Shown here piece after piece: positions 23,154 through 34,046 of a DNA stretch of 64,000 nt. The stretch's first letter is position 1, and every line of letters begins with the position of its first letter. The stretch is from Chinchilla lanigera. Its lineage: Eukaryota > Chordata > Mammalia > Rodentia > Chinchillidae. The notes under the pieces were generated by a model. That model searched no databases, was not told the origin of the DNA, and saw only the letters and a program-made list of their open reading frames with translations. The DNA is taken from contig NW_004955476.1 of assembly GCF_000276665.1 (NCBI RefSeq), forward strand, positions 9,098,337 through 9,162,336, read 5' to 3'. Both the position numbers and the translations under genes were made by a program.

Positions 23154-23966
23154 CAGTAAAACCTTGCTTTGCAAGCATAATTCATTCCATAAACATGCTC
23201 GTAACCCAAATGTCTTGTATGTCAAAGTGAATTTTCCCATAAGAAATCACGGAAACTCAGATCATTTGTTCTACAACCTAAAAATATTCATGTGAAAAGG
23301 ATTACAATATTGTAATATAATACAAAGTAATAAAAATGCAAAATATAAAGAAAAACAAGCAAATTCACCTGCATTTACATCTGAGAACCTTTGCGGCTGG
23401 TGTGGGGAAGACAAGAGAGAGGAGGGTTATGGTGTGATACGATGCTCCCCATCACAGTCACTGGTCTCTACTGACTCAATGGAATCTTTTCTTTTCATGC
23501 CACTTGAACAAGGAACCTGTCCAGTGATACTTGCTTTTGCCTCCTTTTGAGGCTTTTCCAGAAATACGACATTGCATTGTCATTAAACAGATCTATTGCT
23601 TGCACCGCTACAACCTTATTCAGGTGGTTCTTTTCTACAAATTTTTCACTGTTTCCCTCACTTTACACATCTCTTTAATCTCCTTTGAAGTGAGAGATTC
23701 CTCTGCTTTTTTCTCCTCATCCTCTGCAGACCAGATAACCTCTTGCTATTGAAAGACAATCACCTACAAACCCACCATGAGAGAGAGAAAGAGAGAGAGG
23801 GAGAGAGGGAGACCCACTGGCTCAGTTGCGATCATGTGATGTTTAGCATCACGTACTACCGGTAGTACAGGACATCACTCGTTTATCAAGCTACAATTTA
23901 TCGGAAACATCTGCTCACCTTGTGGACACTCACAGAACAAGTCACTGGCCATCCAAAGTTAGACTG
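23154..23966 (-). mobile_element. Tigger-type (TcMar) DNA transposon, internally deleted, both termini present
   Basis: The left end cagtaaaaccttgctttgca follows a TA dinucleotide (23152-23153). The right end, read as its complement, starts CAGTCTAACTTTGGATG, a decayed inverted terminal repeat. The subterminal regions read like Tigger ends (...attcattccataaacatgct...; ...gatcatgtgatgtttagcat...). On the minus strand around 23460-23600 a broken frame resembles the C-terminus of Tigger transposases (a K-R-R-Q-K-Q-V-S-L-D-R-F pattern). Most of the transposase, including the DDE catalytic core, is deleted and stops interrupt the rest, so it is inactive. A GA microsatellite (23779-23812) lies inside. 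Confidence 0.8.
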
Positions 23967-24369
23967 CACTTGCTTCGCTAGCTCTCTAAGTGACCTAAGA
24001 GTCTCGGACAGAGTGACGGGCCTGGGATGGTGCTGCCAAGGGAGGGTGGTCAACAGGCCCAGCTTGGCAGGTGACAGCGATGAAGGTGGTGCTGATGGTG
24101 GTGGTGGTGTGGCTTCTGCCAGCTCCCAACAGAAAATCGTCCTTGCTTTAGGCCACACCTTCAGGTTCTGCATCCAGGCTACTGAAGAGGAACAAGTCGA
24201 TCCCAAGCCTTCCCAGGACACTGGGGCTATGGTCTGGCCACTCCCAGCTTGGCCTTTTCTCCTCCTGCACCCACAGCTGAGTCCACCTTCATGCTTCTAC
24301 CGGAACAATAGGCCATGCTCTGGGGACTCACAGGTAAATGTCTGCACCCCTCTCAGGGACCTGCCATGC

Positions 24370-24800
24370 CTGCCCTGAGGCTCATTCTCTTGTCCCTTCC
24401 CTGGTTCTCCTCCACTGGTCCAAGCCTCATCCCTCAATTGTGATAAACGTGCAGAACCCTTGGACCTTTAACATTTGCTCTCCCTCTCGCTTGGAACAGA
24501 CTCATACTCTTGGCTTCATGAATCCATTCGAAGTTAGCTCCTGGCGAGGCCTCCCCCGGCAGGCTAGACAACCCCTCACCTCCCCCACACTGTTCTCTTC
24601 CTACCCATCGCCCTACATTCTTTCTCATCGTGTAGGATGCCTTCCATCATCCCTAGATCTTCGTTCCGTGTTTGTTCCCTCTCCTCTTCCCTTGGACTCT
24701 GGGTTTCTAGAAGCATGATGCTCAGTCTTCTTCATCGCTTAAGAATAGCACCTGGCTTAACACGTGTTTGTTGATGCTGATTTGATTGACAGACGCACTG
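24370..24800 (+). repeat. L2 LINE fragment
   Basis: It matches the sense L2 3' half in order: ...ccctctcgcttggaacag..., ...cgaagttagctcctggcgag..., ...gaggcctccccc..., ...ctacccatcgccctacattc..., and ...agaatagcacctggcttaac... near the end. Open frames at 23920-24718 overlap it and are not supported as genes. Confidence 0.6.
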
Positions 24801-24986
24801 AGCACAGGGTCTGGCACATCGTGCCCAACCCCTGCTAGCTGTTTTACCATCACCGTGGTCGACTTAGCGATTCTTCTGTCCGCAGCCCCTGCTCCTCTCC
24901 TCCCACCTCTCTCACGTTTGTGTCTCAGCACCAGCATAGTGCTGGGCACTGAGCTGACATTTTGTTGCTTCTAGATTTTTAAAAGT

Positions 24987-25092
24987 CAGGGCTGGGGATT
25001 TAGCTCAGTGGCACAGTGCCTGCCTGGCAAGTGCAAGGTCATGAGTTCGATTCCCGGTACCAGAAAAAAATCCAAAAAAAAAAAAAGAAAAA
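24987..25092 (+). mobile_element. ID SINE with target-site duplication
   Basis: A complete plus-strand ID body (gggctggggatttagctcag... to ...gttcgattcccggtacc) with an A-rich tail. The flanks agatttttaaaagt (24973-24986) and agatttttaatagt (25093-25106) match at 13 of 14 bases. Confidence 0.93.
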
Positions 25093-25377
25093 AGATTTTT
25101 AATAGTATTGGTCAGCTTTCCTGTTGCTACAACAAAATGTCTATCTGACCCCTGGAACGCGAAGGAGGAGAAGTGAATTCGGGTTCCCAGTTGGGGGGAT
25201 TCAGTCCGTGACCATTAGCTCCAAGTAGGAAACATCACAGTGTGGAAGAAGAGGGAAGCTGAGGCTTGGAAAGAAGTGGAGAGGAAGGGGCCAGGGCCCA
25301 GAGAGTCCCTAGGGTCACGCCCACATGGCCCACCCAAGTGTGTGCTTGCTCATTTACTAGGTATCCATCAAGTCAAT
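25093..25377. other. Short unique interval before the tandem provirus
   Basis: The stretch ...gtattggtcagctttcctgt tgctac... resembles the 3' end of an old antisense MaLR-type LTR but is too short and diverged to assign. No gene is seen. Confidence 0.35.
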
Positions 25378-25738
25378 TGTCTTAGTTACTTTTCTCTCGT
25401 TACTGAGACAACGTACCTGAGCCCAAAATTAAGGAAGGAAAAGTTTATGCAGCTCCCTGTTCATGGAGGTTTCAGTCCATACTTGGTTGGCTCCATCTTA
25501 GAGTGGCACAGGGCAGAGGGCAACCCTTCAGGGCAGCTCAAAATAGCAAAGGCAACTGGAGCAAATGGGAGGAGGGGCAGCAGGCAACTTTTTCCTCTCC
25601 CTTACATATGCAAACTACTGGGTATAGCACTCACACCCATAATCCCAGCGTTGGACTATATGGATCAATCAAATATCTAGGAGCCTGCCCCATGACTGCA
25701 TGAGGATTTGGGGGGACACGCAGACACAAACCATAACA
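25378..25738 (-). mobile_element. Left (3') LTR of the tandem MaLR provirus
   Basis: Reads tgtcttagttacttttctct... to ...cacaaaccataaca, the same subfamily as the solo LTR at 16940. In minus orientation this is the 3' LTR. The outer duplication tcaat precedes it (25373-25377). The poly(A) signal region is altered (gtttatgc instead of gtttattt). Confidence 0.92.
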
Positions 25739-26082
25739 TTCCACCCCTACTCCTCAAAGACTCAGGCACATTCCTTTATCCAAACAGCATTTAGTCCATC
25801 TGCAAGAGTTGCCAACATCCTAACAGTTTCAGCACTGCTGAAAAGTCCAAGGCCCAAGCCTCCTCTGAGATGTAAGGTAAACTCCTAGCTGTAAGCCTCT
25901 GTACAAATGAAAGTTAAACACTTCCAAAATTCAATGGCACAAAATAAACATTACCATTTCAAAAGGTACAAACAGGGATACAGAGCATTGGTACTAAAGC
26001 AAGTCCAAAATCCAGCAGGCTAACCCTGTGTCCTGTAGTTTCATGTGGAACATCCCAAGCAACCATTCTAGGTACCAAATTC
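25739..26082 (-). mobile_element. Truncated MaLR internal region, copy 1
   Basis: Bases 25739 to about 26040 are homologous to 26583-26895, the 3' part of the second internal region; shared blocks include catttagtccatctgcaaga and ttcaatggca. The sequence then jumps to an ERVL-type primer-binding-site-like end (ggtaccaaattc at 26071-26082, complement GAATTTGGTACC). About 1.2 kb present in the second copy is missing. No retroviral frame survives. Confidence 0.85.
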
Positions 26083-26582
26083 TGTATTAGTTACTTTTCT
26101 CTCGCTGCTGAGACAAAATACCCAACGCCCAGGTGAAGGAGTGGCAGCAGAAAATAGCAAAGCAACAAGAGCAAAAAGCGGGAGTCCACCGGCAGAGAAG
26201 AGCAAGCCTCTTTTCCCTCCTTACATTGTAAGCAGGCTACCCCCACCCAGGAGGCGGGTAGCACTCATAATCGCCATGCCCTCCTCTTGCCCAGGCTCAG
26301 GATGAATAAAAAGTAAGCACCCTGGCCCCCTGCTGAGTCACATAGTTAACCTTCTAAGCTCCTCAAATTGACACAATGAACAACATTGTAGAGCAGGAAG
26401 GGCATGTCCTTTTCACCCCAAGGTGCAGAATTGCTGAGTAACTTAGCCAAACTGCTAGACTCCCCAAGTTGATACAGTGCATCAATCATAACAATCTACC
26501 TCTTGTCAATTTGGCAACCAGACACATTTCTTTAAACCAGTTTCCAGACACAAAGACATGCTATTACATTAGAACTATAACA
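26083..26582 (-). mobile_element. Middle MaLR LTR with a divergent U3
   Basis: It begins tgtattagttacttttctct and ends ...gaactataaca. Its left 190 bases (the R/U5 side in minus orientation) match the outer LTRs, but the poly(A)-signal block is deleted after 26130. The remaining 300 bases (U3 side) are unlike the outer LTRs and include a Leu-rich-free, non-coding stretch with ...gctgagtcacatagttaacc.... It sits exactly between a primer-binding-site end and a 3' internal end, so it is a true LTR junction, apparently of another subfamily or a recombinant. Confidence 0.75.
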
Positions 26583-28057
26583 TTTCACCCCCCAAAGACT
26601 CATGCACATTCCTTTAAGCAAAAGGCATTTAGTCCATCTGCAAGAGTTGCCCAAGTCCTAACAGTTTGAGCATTGCTGAGGAGTCCAAGTGCCAAATCTC
26701 CTTTGAGATGTAAACTCTTAGCTGTGAGCCCTTGTACAAAGGTAAAGTTAAACACTTCCAATATTCAATGGCATAAAATAAACATTACCATTCCAAAAGG
26801 TACAAACAGGGGGATACAGAGCATTGGGACCAAAGCAAGTTCAAAATCCAGCAGGGCTAACGTTAGGTCCTGCAGTTCCATGTCCAGCATCTGAAGCAAT
26901 CTGTGGCACATTGTTAGCTCCAAAGGGTTTGAATGAGTCCACCCCTGTGGCACGTCTGGTAGTTACAGCTTCCATGGCTTTTCTCTTAGGCCCGCTTTGC
27001 TCCCTCCCTGCAGCTTTCCTTAGACAATCCATGGTCCTGGCTTTTCCAAACTTCTGAGGTCTCCACTGCACCTTTCACTTCACACTTGCAGGTTCACACA
27101 GTATGCTTCAGGGGCACACTGCCTGGCCTCCCAGGCCTCCTGAAATTGAGGAGGAAGCCTTTTTAACCTCAGAACTCTTACATTCTGTATGGGCCTAAAA
27201 CCAGTATCACATGGATGATGCCATGGTCTGCTGCCACCTGGAGCAGGAGCCAAGCTTTCCCCTCTTTTGGCCAATAGGGGTCGAGTGCCTGAATCGCTGG
27301 GCTCTCTGAATCCAATTCTGAGGAGCAGATTTTCTATTCTGCTGCCATTCTGGAACGGGGTGCACTGCAGCTTTCTCCTCAAGGCAAGGTCTTTCACCTT
27401 TTCAGTTTTGAGGGTGCTAAGGGTGGAGAATTGCTTCTTCTGATGCCCTCAAGCCATCTTTTCTATTCTCTTATTCCTCAGCAATCAAGATCTCCACAGC
27501 CTTATCTTTGCAGTCCACAGCTTTATTGGTGCTCTCTGGCCAAACTCACAACATTTTAAATCATCCTTCTGGGCTCTTTGCTCTTGATTCCCAATATAAA
27601 TCTGGCTAAAAGCCCCCAACAACAGCCACATCACAGACTCAACATTCAACTGCCTTGAAATTTCTTCTGCCAGATTAATCAGTCCAATGTCCTCAACCTC
27701 AGTCTCAGGCAAAGTCTCTGGACACGAGCAAAATGCAGACAAACTTTCTGCCAAGCTATAACAAACACATCATCTGGAGTCCAACAACCAATGCAGCCCT
27801 CCTTCCCTGAAGAATCCTCTCAAACCTGGTCTTTACTGGCAGGTCTTTACCTGCTCTTTCTATCAACCTTCTGATCTTCTGAGCCCTGACCAGAATCTCC
27901 CACACAGAACAGCCGAAGGCATTCCAGCTCTACTCTTGCAGACAGTATCTCCGGACCTTTCCAAACCCTTCCCACAAGCCATTTCCAAAGGCTCTTGAAC
28001 CAGATGGTCAGGTACAGATAGTGATAGCAACAACCCCACTCCTCTGGAACCAAATTC
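26583..28057 (-). mobile_element. MaLR internal region, copy 2 (about 1.5 kb)
   Basis: It runs from the 3' internal end (ttcaccccccaaag...) to a primer-binding-site-like end (ggaaccaaattc at 28046-28057; the complement continues ...CCAGAGGAGTGGGG, the ERVL/MaLR tRNA-Leu type). The length fits MaLR internal regions, which lack pol and env. Minus-strand frames (26841-27071, 27080-27397, 27485-27754, 27847-28053) are broken and carry no function I can name. Confidence 0.85.
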
Positions 28058-28428
28058 TGTCTTGGTTACAGTTCTCTTGTTGCTGAGACAAAGTACCTGA
28101 CACCCAAAATTAAAGAAGGAAAGGTTTATTTAGCTCACAGTTTGTGGAGGTTTCAGTACATACTTGGTTGGCTCTGAGGCAGAGTGGCACATCGCAGAGA
28201 GCAACCTTTCATGGTGGCAGTAAATAGAAAAAGCAACCAGAGCAAAAGTAAGGAATGGAGGCAAGCAGCCTCTTTCTCTCCCTTACATATGCAAACTACC
28301 CACCCTAGGACCTGTGTAGCACTCACATCCATAATCCCAGCATTGGACCATGGATTAATCAAATATCTAGAAGCCTGCCCCATAAGTGCATGAGGATTTG
28401 GGGGGACATGCAGACATAAACCAGAATA
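28058..28428 (-). mobile_element. Right (5') LTR of the tandem MaLR provirus
   Basis: Reads tgtcttggttacagttctct... to ...gacataaaccagaata, with the poly(A) signal as tttatt at about 28126. It is followed by tcaat (28429-28433), identical to the pentamer before 25378, so both outer LTRs belong to one integration. Confidence 0.92.
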
Positions 28429-28786
28429 TCAATCAAGCTGACAACCAAGATTAAACATCACATTTATGGTAACTAAAAAATAACCAACCTGCTAAGCGCT
28501 TGGAGGGAAACTTCTTAAGGCAGAAACTTCTTTTCATTCTCTCCACTTTGACTTTGAGAATGAGAAGAATTCAATTTCTTAGGAAGTTTGGTTATTCATT
28601 TCTCAAGTTATACATATTTTCTATAAAATTAATATTTTAAACTTATGGCTCAAATGTTCAATATAGCACCTAGATGTGATTTGTTTTGCTCAATAATCCA
28701 CTAAAGTAAAACATTTTCAGGGTACATTTAAAAAGCAAGAGTAGTTCAAGGTTTTGCTTATGAAAAACCAATTGCATTTTCAGCCT

Positions 28787-28851
28787 CACTCTCTCTCCCT
28801 GTCCCTGTCCCTCCCTCTCCCCCTCCCTGTCCCTCTCCCTGTCCCTCTCTT

Positions 28852-28932
<81 letters not shown>
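28787..28932. repeat. Polypyrimidine tract: (CTGTCC/CTCCCT)n then (CT)n
   Basis: A C/T-only-rich tract of about 145 bases whose right part (28849-28931) is about 40 CT units, followed by ccag. The frames on either strand give Ser-Leu or Arg-Glu repeats and are not genes. Confidence 0.97.
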
Positions 28933-28933
<1 letters not shown>

Positions 28934-30035
28934 GAAGACCTGGATACAGTAGACTCACTTCCACACAGCAGCTGGCTAGAGCTGAGCAGGAAGCTCACTT
29001 TCACCTGGGCCTGAGCCCGCCCACCCTTCTTCATCCATTTGTCTCCAGCCTGGATCCCAGGAAGGATTCCTTTGTGATTTCTCTTGTCCAGAAAGTTTCC
29101 AGGGCAGGATGCATGATTTTACACCTTACCAGGCAGAACAAGAATTCGGCAGTTCCTCTCATCCAGGGTTCTGTTTTCATGGGATGAGGTAGGAGATGAA
29201 GAAACGGATACATGAGAGGACACTAACAGATATGATGCTCGGGGAGCAGTGACAGAAGGGACAAATTCAGGGTTTATGGGATGAGAATCTTGTACATCTT
29301 CTTATGTACACGTTCTTTATAAAGAATATACCATTGACATTTCTTAAATTGCTAAGATCTTTCCTAGCACTTTAGAAGAGGTTGGAGCCAGTGAAGGGCT
29401 CTGAAGTTGAAGAACCCTTGGCTTTGCTGTCACTCACTTCTGGTTGGAGGAAGGAAGAATAAGGAAATCTCTGTGGTCAATTGCTGGGACTTTAACCATC
29501 TGTGTTTCTACCATGACCAGACAAAGCTGGAGAATGGAAGGAAGGCAGTGAGTTGATAGAAACTGCAGCACCAGCCTTGGTCCAAGCATATTCTTACCTT
29601 TGTCCTGCATTATCTACCTTGTTCTGGAGTAATCCTCTTTTGTCTCTAAGGGTTTTTAAATCACCTGCAGCTGAGTGTCCCAGGTTCCTGTATCAGCTGG
29701 CTTTGGCCAATGGGAGCCTGCTGTGCAGAGGGGAGGGCGGGGAGTCAGAGACGCAATTGAGCTGTGCACCCAGCTCTCAGCCTGAGTGGCCCAAGCAGAA
29801 GCAGCTGTGTCTCCTCTGGTCCTGGGGCTGGAGGACACTTTCATGGATGCCGTGGCTAAGAAGGGACCTTAGCTCCTTGGCTCTTCCTAGCCACAAGGGG
29901 GTAGAATATTTTCCTGCATGGTAGGAGAGACATTTCTGGTTGTTGCTAACTCTGGGTGACCTCACTATTTCCCCTTGGCTTTTCTGCTTCTCCATTACCT
30001 GGGTAATTGGTTCCTTGCATTAAAACCCCCAGTTT
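28933..30035. other. Unique DNA, no gene recognised
   Basis: The open frame at 29553-29924 (plus) is the longest and has no recognised domain. Nothing diagnostic is seen. Confidence 0.45.
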
Positions 30036-30039
30036 TTAT

Positions 30040-31610
30040 TGGTGCACTTATTTTTGAAATTGTATTTTGATCATAGTCATTCTGAATAGGGTGCAAGGGA
30101 ATCTAAATGCAGTTTTGATTTTCAATTCCTGGATAACGAAAGATGTTAATCATTTTTCTTGCATATTTATTGGCAAATTGTACTTCTTTTGAAAAGTATC
30201 TGCTTAGTTCATTTTTCTAGTTGGGACTGGGATATTTTTTTTTCTGGTATTAATTTTTTAAGTTCTTAATTTATTCTGGTATTAATTCCCATTGGAAGAG
30301 CAGCTAGCAGAGATGTCCTTCTACTGTCTAGGAGTGCCTTTCATCAAAGTTGATCATTTCCTTTGCTGTGCAGAAATGTTTTAATTTGGTGCAATCCCAT
30401 GTGTTGACACTTGTTGCTGTTTCCTGAGCCACTGAAGTCCTATTCAGAATATCTTTGCCTGTGCCACTGACTGTGATTGTTCACACTGTTTTCTTTTAGG
30501 AATTTCAAAATTACAGGTCTCTTATCTAGGTCTCTGCTTGATTTTAAATTGATTTTTGTACAGGGTGAGAGATAAAGATTGATTTCTCAAGATTCTCCAT
30601 ATGGAATTCCAGTTTTCCCAGCTTCATTTGTTAAGGGGATGCCTTTTCTCTAACACATGCTTTTGGCCCTGTCTCAAGAATCACATGGCTGTAGTTGTAT
30701 GAGTTTGTTTCTGTGTCCTCTACTCTGTGCCTTTGGTGTATGTGTGTATTTTTGTGCCCATAACATGCTGCTTTTGTTATTATGGCTTTGCATTGTATTT
30801 TGAAGTTGGGTAATTTATGCCCTTAGGACTGTTCTTTTTGTTCAAGCTTGCTTTGGTTATTCTAGGTCTGCTGTGCTTCCATATGAATTTTGGGGTTGTT
30901 TTTCCCTAGTTCTGTGAAGAATGTCATCAGTATTTTGACAGAGATTGCATTGAGCTGTATATCTCTTCTTCATAGATCTCAGCTTTTGGAATTATGACCA
31001 TTTAAACAGTATTGATCTGTTGATAAATTTTGGGAGTCTTCCCACATCCCAGTGTCTTCTTCAATTTTGTAATTTTCATCATAGAGGTCTTTCATCTCCT
31101 TCCTTGGGTTTACTGATTGTTTTGCTCTTGACTTAGTATCCTGCTACTTGGCTGAACTGATCAGATCTGAAAGTCTTCTGGTGGTGTCATTAGGGTCTTA
31201 CAGATAAAAGATTATATTGGCTGCAAACAGGCATAATTTGACCTCTTCTTTTCCTAGTTATTTCACTTGTATTTCTTCCTCTTACCTGGTTACTTTGGCT
31301 TAAATTTCAAGTGTTATGTTGAACAGAAGTGGTGACATTTGTGTTGTTTTTATTTTATAAGAAATGCTTTCCATTTTTATCCCATTCAGGATGGTGTTGG
31401 CTATGATTTTGTCCTACATAGCTTTCATTATATTAAGGTTAGATCCTTTTATACCTATTTTCTTCAAGACTTTTATCACAAAGGGAAAATTCTTATGTTT
31501 TACATACTCAGAGTGGATCCATTTTTGTACTGGACTCCGATGCCTTCTTTGATGTTGGAACATGTTTTATCAAGCTTTATTCACGTACTGCACTGAAGAC
31601 TAATTCCATA
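30040..31610 (-). mobile_element. L1 LINE fragment, antisense, ORF2 3' part
   Basis: The plus strand follows the complement of L1 ORF2 toward its 3' end in the right order: ...atagtcattctgaatagggt..., ...tcctttgctgtgcagaaatg..., ...gattttaaattgatttttgt..., ...ccagttttcccagcttcatt..., ...cattcaggatggtgttggct.... Many stops and frameshifts interrupt any frame. It is a decayed copy with no coding capacity. Confidence 0.88.
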
Positions 31611-31956
31611 ATCTTTTTATTCTTATTATAAACTTTGATTTTCAATACAAAATCTTCCTACTTTTGATATCATGAAGTTGATTGGCTTACTAACTTGTTT
31701 CATCATTTTATCTTTGAATTATCCAGCCAATGATTTACTTTGGTTTAATAAGATTTTCCTTGTGCAGATATTATTCATAGGGTGACTCTTATGAATGAGA
31801 CTTTAGAATATCAAAGAAAGTCCCAAATACTCTTTGCATAAAGCATATGCACTTAGAATTGATCTGAGATAAAAACACAGGCTATTATTGGATAAAGATA
31901 ATCTTTGTGTAAAATATTTTCCTGGAAAATTTCAAACATTCAAAGTAAATAACGAA
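31611..31956. other. AT-rich DNA, probably further L1-derived
   Basis: The composition and phrases such as ...gatatcatgaagttgattgg... suggest decayed L1, but no firm alignment is possible by eye. Confidence 0.3.
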
Positions 31957-32065
31957 GGGGCTGGGGATTTAGCTCAGCGGCAAAAGCGCCTGCCTGGCAA
32001 GCGCAAGGTCGTGAGTTCGGTTTCCGATACCGGAGAAAAACCAAAAAAAAAAAAAAAAAAAAAAA
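31957..32065 (+). mobile_element. Young full-length ID SINE, perfect 16-bp duplication
   Basis: A complete ID element (ggggctggggatttagctca...) with an uninterrupted A-rich tail of more than 20 bases is flanked by identical 16-bp repeats caaagtaaataacgaa at 31941-31956 and 32066-32081. The perfect duplication and long tail make this the youngest-looking insertion in the window. Internal pol III A and B boxes are present but altered at a few positions. Confidence 0.97.
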
Positions 32066-32089
32066 CAAAGTAAATAACGAATCCCGTAT

Positions 32090-32782
32090 TATCACTCAGC
32101 TTCAAGAATTATCAAATTTGCTATTCTTTCCTCTATCCACCCCCAACTAAAATACATATTTTAGGGTTTTTATCTTAAAATTCATACATTAAAATGTACA
32201 TATTCAGATGTGGTAGAGCACACTTATAATTCCAACATTCTAGGAGGTTGAGGCAGAAGGCTCACAAGTTGTATTCCAGCCTGGACAACTTAGTGACTTA
32301 GTGAGAACTTGTCTCAAAGTAAAAAATAGAAAGGCTAGATGTATAGTTCAGAGCAAAGGCCCTGACCCAATACCACATATGCAAAAGAAACCTTAGTCAT
32401 GTAATTCAGTTTCTCAAGAACAGTATCTCCTATCAGGTTCACCTGTCCTAAAATATATCAAAAACAAAAACACCCAACATATAAGTGGAATAATAAATAT
32501 GTACATTTTGTATAGTTCAGCATATATGTGACATTCATTCACATTATTGAGCTTATGAGTAATTCATCATTTTTTGCATTGCATTGTACAGACAAAGATT
32601 TTTTCGATTTAAGGATTTGGGTTGTTGTTTACCTTATGGGTATTGTGAAAAAGCTTTTATGAATATTTCTAATACATTTCCTTTTATGAATATAGCTTTT
32701 TATTTCTCTTGGATAGCTACATAGAGGCAGAATTATTGCGTGGAATATATGCATGCTTAACATTGTCATACTGCCAAGTTGC
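32090..32782 (-). mobile_element. L1 LINE 3' end fragment, antisense, with nested SINE
   Basis: Segments at 32150-32206 and 32460-32780 follow the antisense 3' region of old L1 elements, for example ...tatttctcttggatagctac..., ...gaggcagaattattgcgtgg..., ...catactgccaagttgcc. A B1+ID SINE is inserted at 32207-32392. The fragment may resume after the B1 copies at 33122. Confidence 0.6.
32207..32392 (+). repeat. B1+ID composite SINE (B4-like)
   Basis: A diverged B1 half (cttataattccaacattcta, ...ggttgaggcagaaggc...) plus an ID-like half (aggctagatgtatagttcag...ccaataccac). Confidence 0.7.
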
Positions 32783-32870
32783 CGAGTCTGAGCTCAAACT
32801 TGTGATCCTCCTACCTCAACCTTCCGGAGTGCTAAGATTACAGACATGTACCACCATGCCTTGCTATTTT
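32783..32870 (-). repeat. B1 SINE, truncated
   Basis: Antisense B1 5' part: ...ctgagctcaaacttgtgatc..., ...cctcaaccttccggagtgct..., ...gattacagacatgtacc.... Confidence 0.85.
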
Positions 32871-32976
32871 TGTCTGTTTTCATGTTACAAAACTAATCTC
32901 TTACATTTTCTTTTAAAAGCTTTATAGTTTATATTTATGTCTAAAACCTGCTCAATTAAATTTTTGTTTGTGTCTT

Positions 32977-33119
32977 TTTTGAGACAGGGTCTCACTATGC
33001 AGTTCAGGCTGGCCCTGAACTCACTTATGTGGCCCAGGCTGGCCTCGAACTCACAATGATCCTCCTACCTCAGCCTCCCAAGTGCTGGGATTACAAGCAT
33101 GCACCACTGCGCCCCTGGC
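32977..33119 (-). repeat. B1 SINE, full length with the internal duplication
   Basis: Antisense B1: ...gagacagggtctcactatgc..., two successive ggctggc(c)t(c)gaactcac units typical of the rodent B1 internal duplication, then ...cctcagcctcccaagtgctg.... It interrupts an L1 remnant. Confidence 0.93.
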
Positions 33120-33221
33120 TTCAATAAAATTTTGTGTATTGTAACATTTGTTGTTTATTTTACTTTTCATATGGATACCAGTTGTTTCGTGTTTTTCATG
33201 GGAAGTTTTGTCCTACATTCT

Positions 33222-33366
33222 TTTCTCCTTCATTGTTTTTTTCTTCCTTCCTTCCTCTATTTCTCTCTTCCATCTTTCTCTTTCTTTCCTTCCTTTTTCT
33301 TTTTGAATTTGGGTATCAAGATTATCACTGTTCCTTCAATTTGGATATAAGGATTATCACTGATCC
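33222..33366. repeat. Polypyrimidine tract plus a 32-bp tandem duplication
   Basis: A C/T-rich tract (33222-33305) precedes two copies of a 29-base unit starting at 33306 and 33338 (aatttggg/atatcaag-like ... attatcactg(t/a)tcc). The open frames here reflect the tract. Confidence 0.8.
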
Positions 33367-34046
33367 ATAAATTAGGAAATTCTCCTCTTTTTCTATTTTC
33401 TGAAGGAATTTGTGTAAAATTGACAATATTCCTTCCTTTAATATTTGTCAAAATTTACCAATGAATAATTTGAACTTAAGATTTTTTTCTTTTTCTTCCT
33501 TTCCTGGAGGGAAAGGCTAGAGATTGATACAGGTATTTTGTGTTTATTTTGTTTTGCCCATGATCAGTCTTTCTAAATTTAAAAATGCTTTCTTCATATT
33601 TTCCAAAAAACTTAATAAAATATGAGGGAATCAAGTACAGAAATATATAAATGGATACTGCTTCAAGCCCAGTGGAAATTACCCCAAAATGCAAATTTGA
33701 TTTAGCATTTAAAAATTAGTCAAAATAATGCACCATACAGCTGAGTAAATGAAAATATGTAGTTATTTCAACAAGGACAGGAAAACAAATTTGACAAAAT
33801 TTCTTAGTCATTCATGATAACAACTCTTATCAAACTAAAGAATAAGAGAAAACTTCTTAATATGACACAAAATACCTATGAAAAAATTATAGCTGGCTAT
33901 AGACCAGATGCTTTCATCCTTAAAATTTTTAAAAATGTACATCTTTCTGACTACTTCATTCAACATATTATTGGAAGCTGTAGAAATAAAGAAAATGAAG
34001 AATAAATCTTATTTACACAGATGGCAAGATTTTTTACCTAAAAAGG

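Noticed and set aside
24987..25060. tRNA-like sequence with A and B boxes
   Set aside because: It is an ID SINE body with an A tail and target duplication, not a functional tRNA gene.
27080..27397. 105-codon minus-strand frame
   Set aside because: It lies in the MaLR internal region, which normally encodes nothing intact; neighbouring frames are broken.
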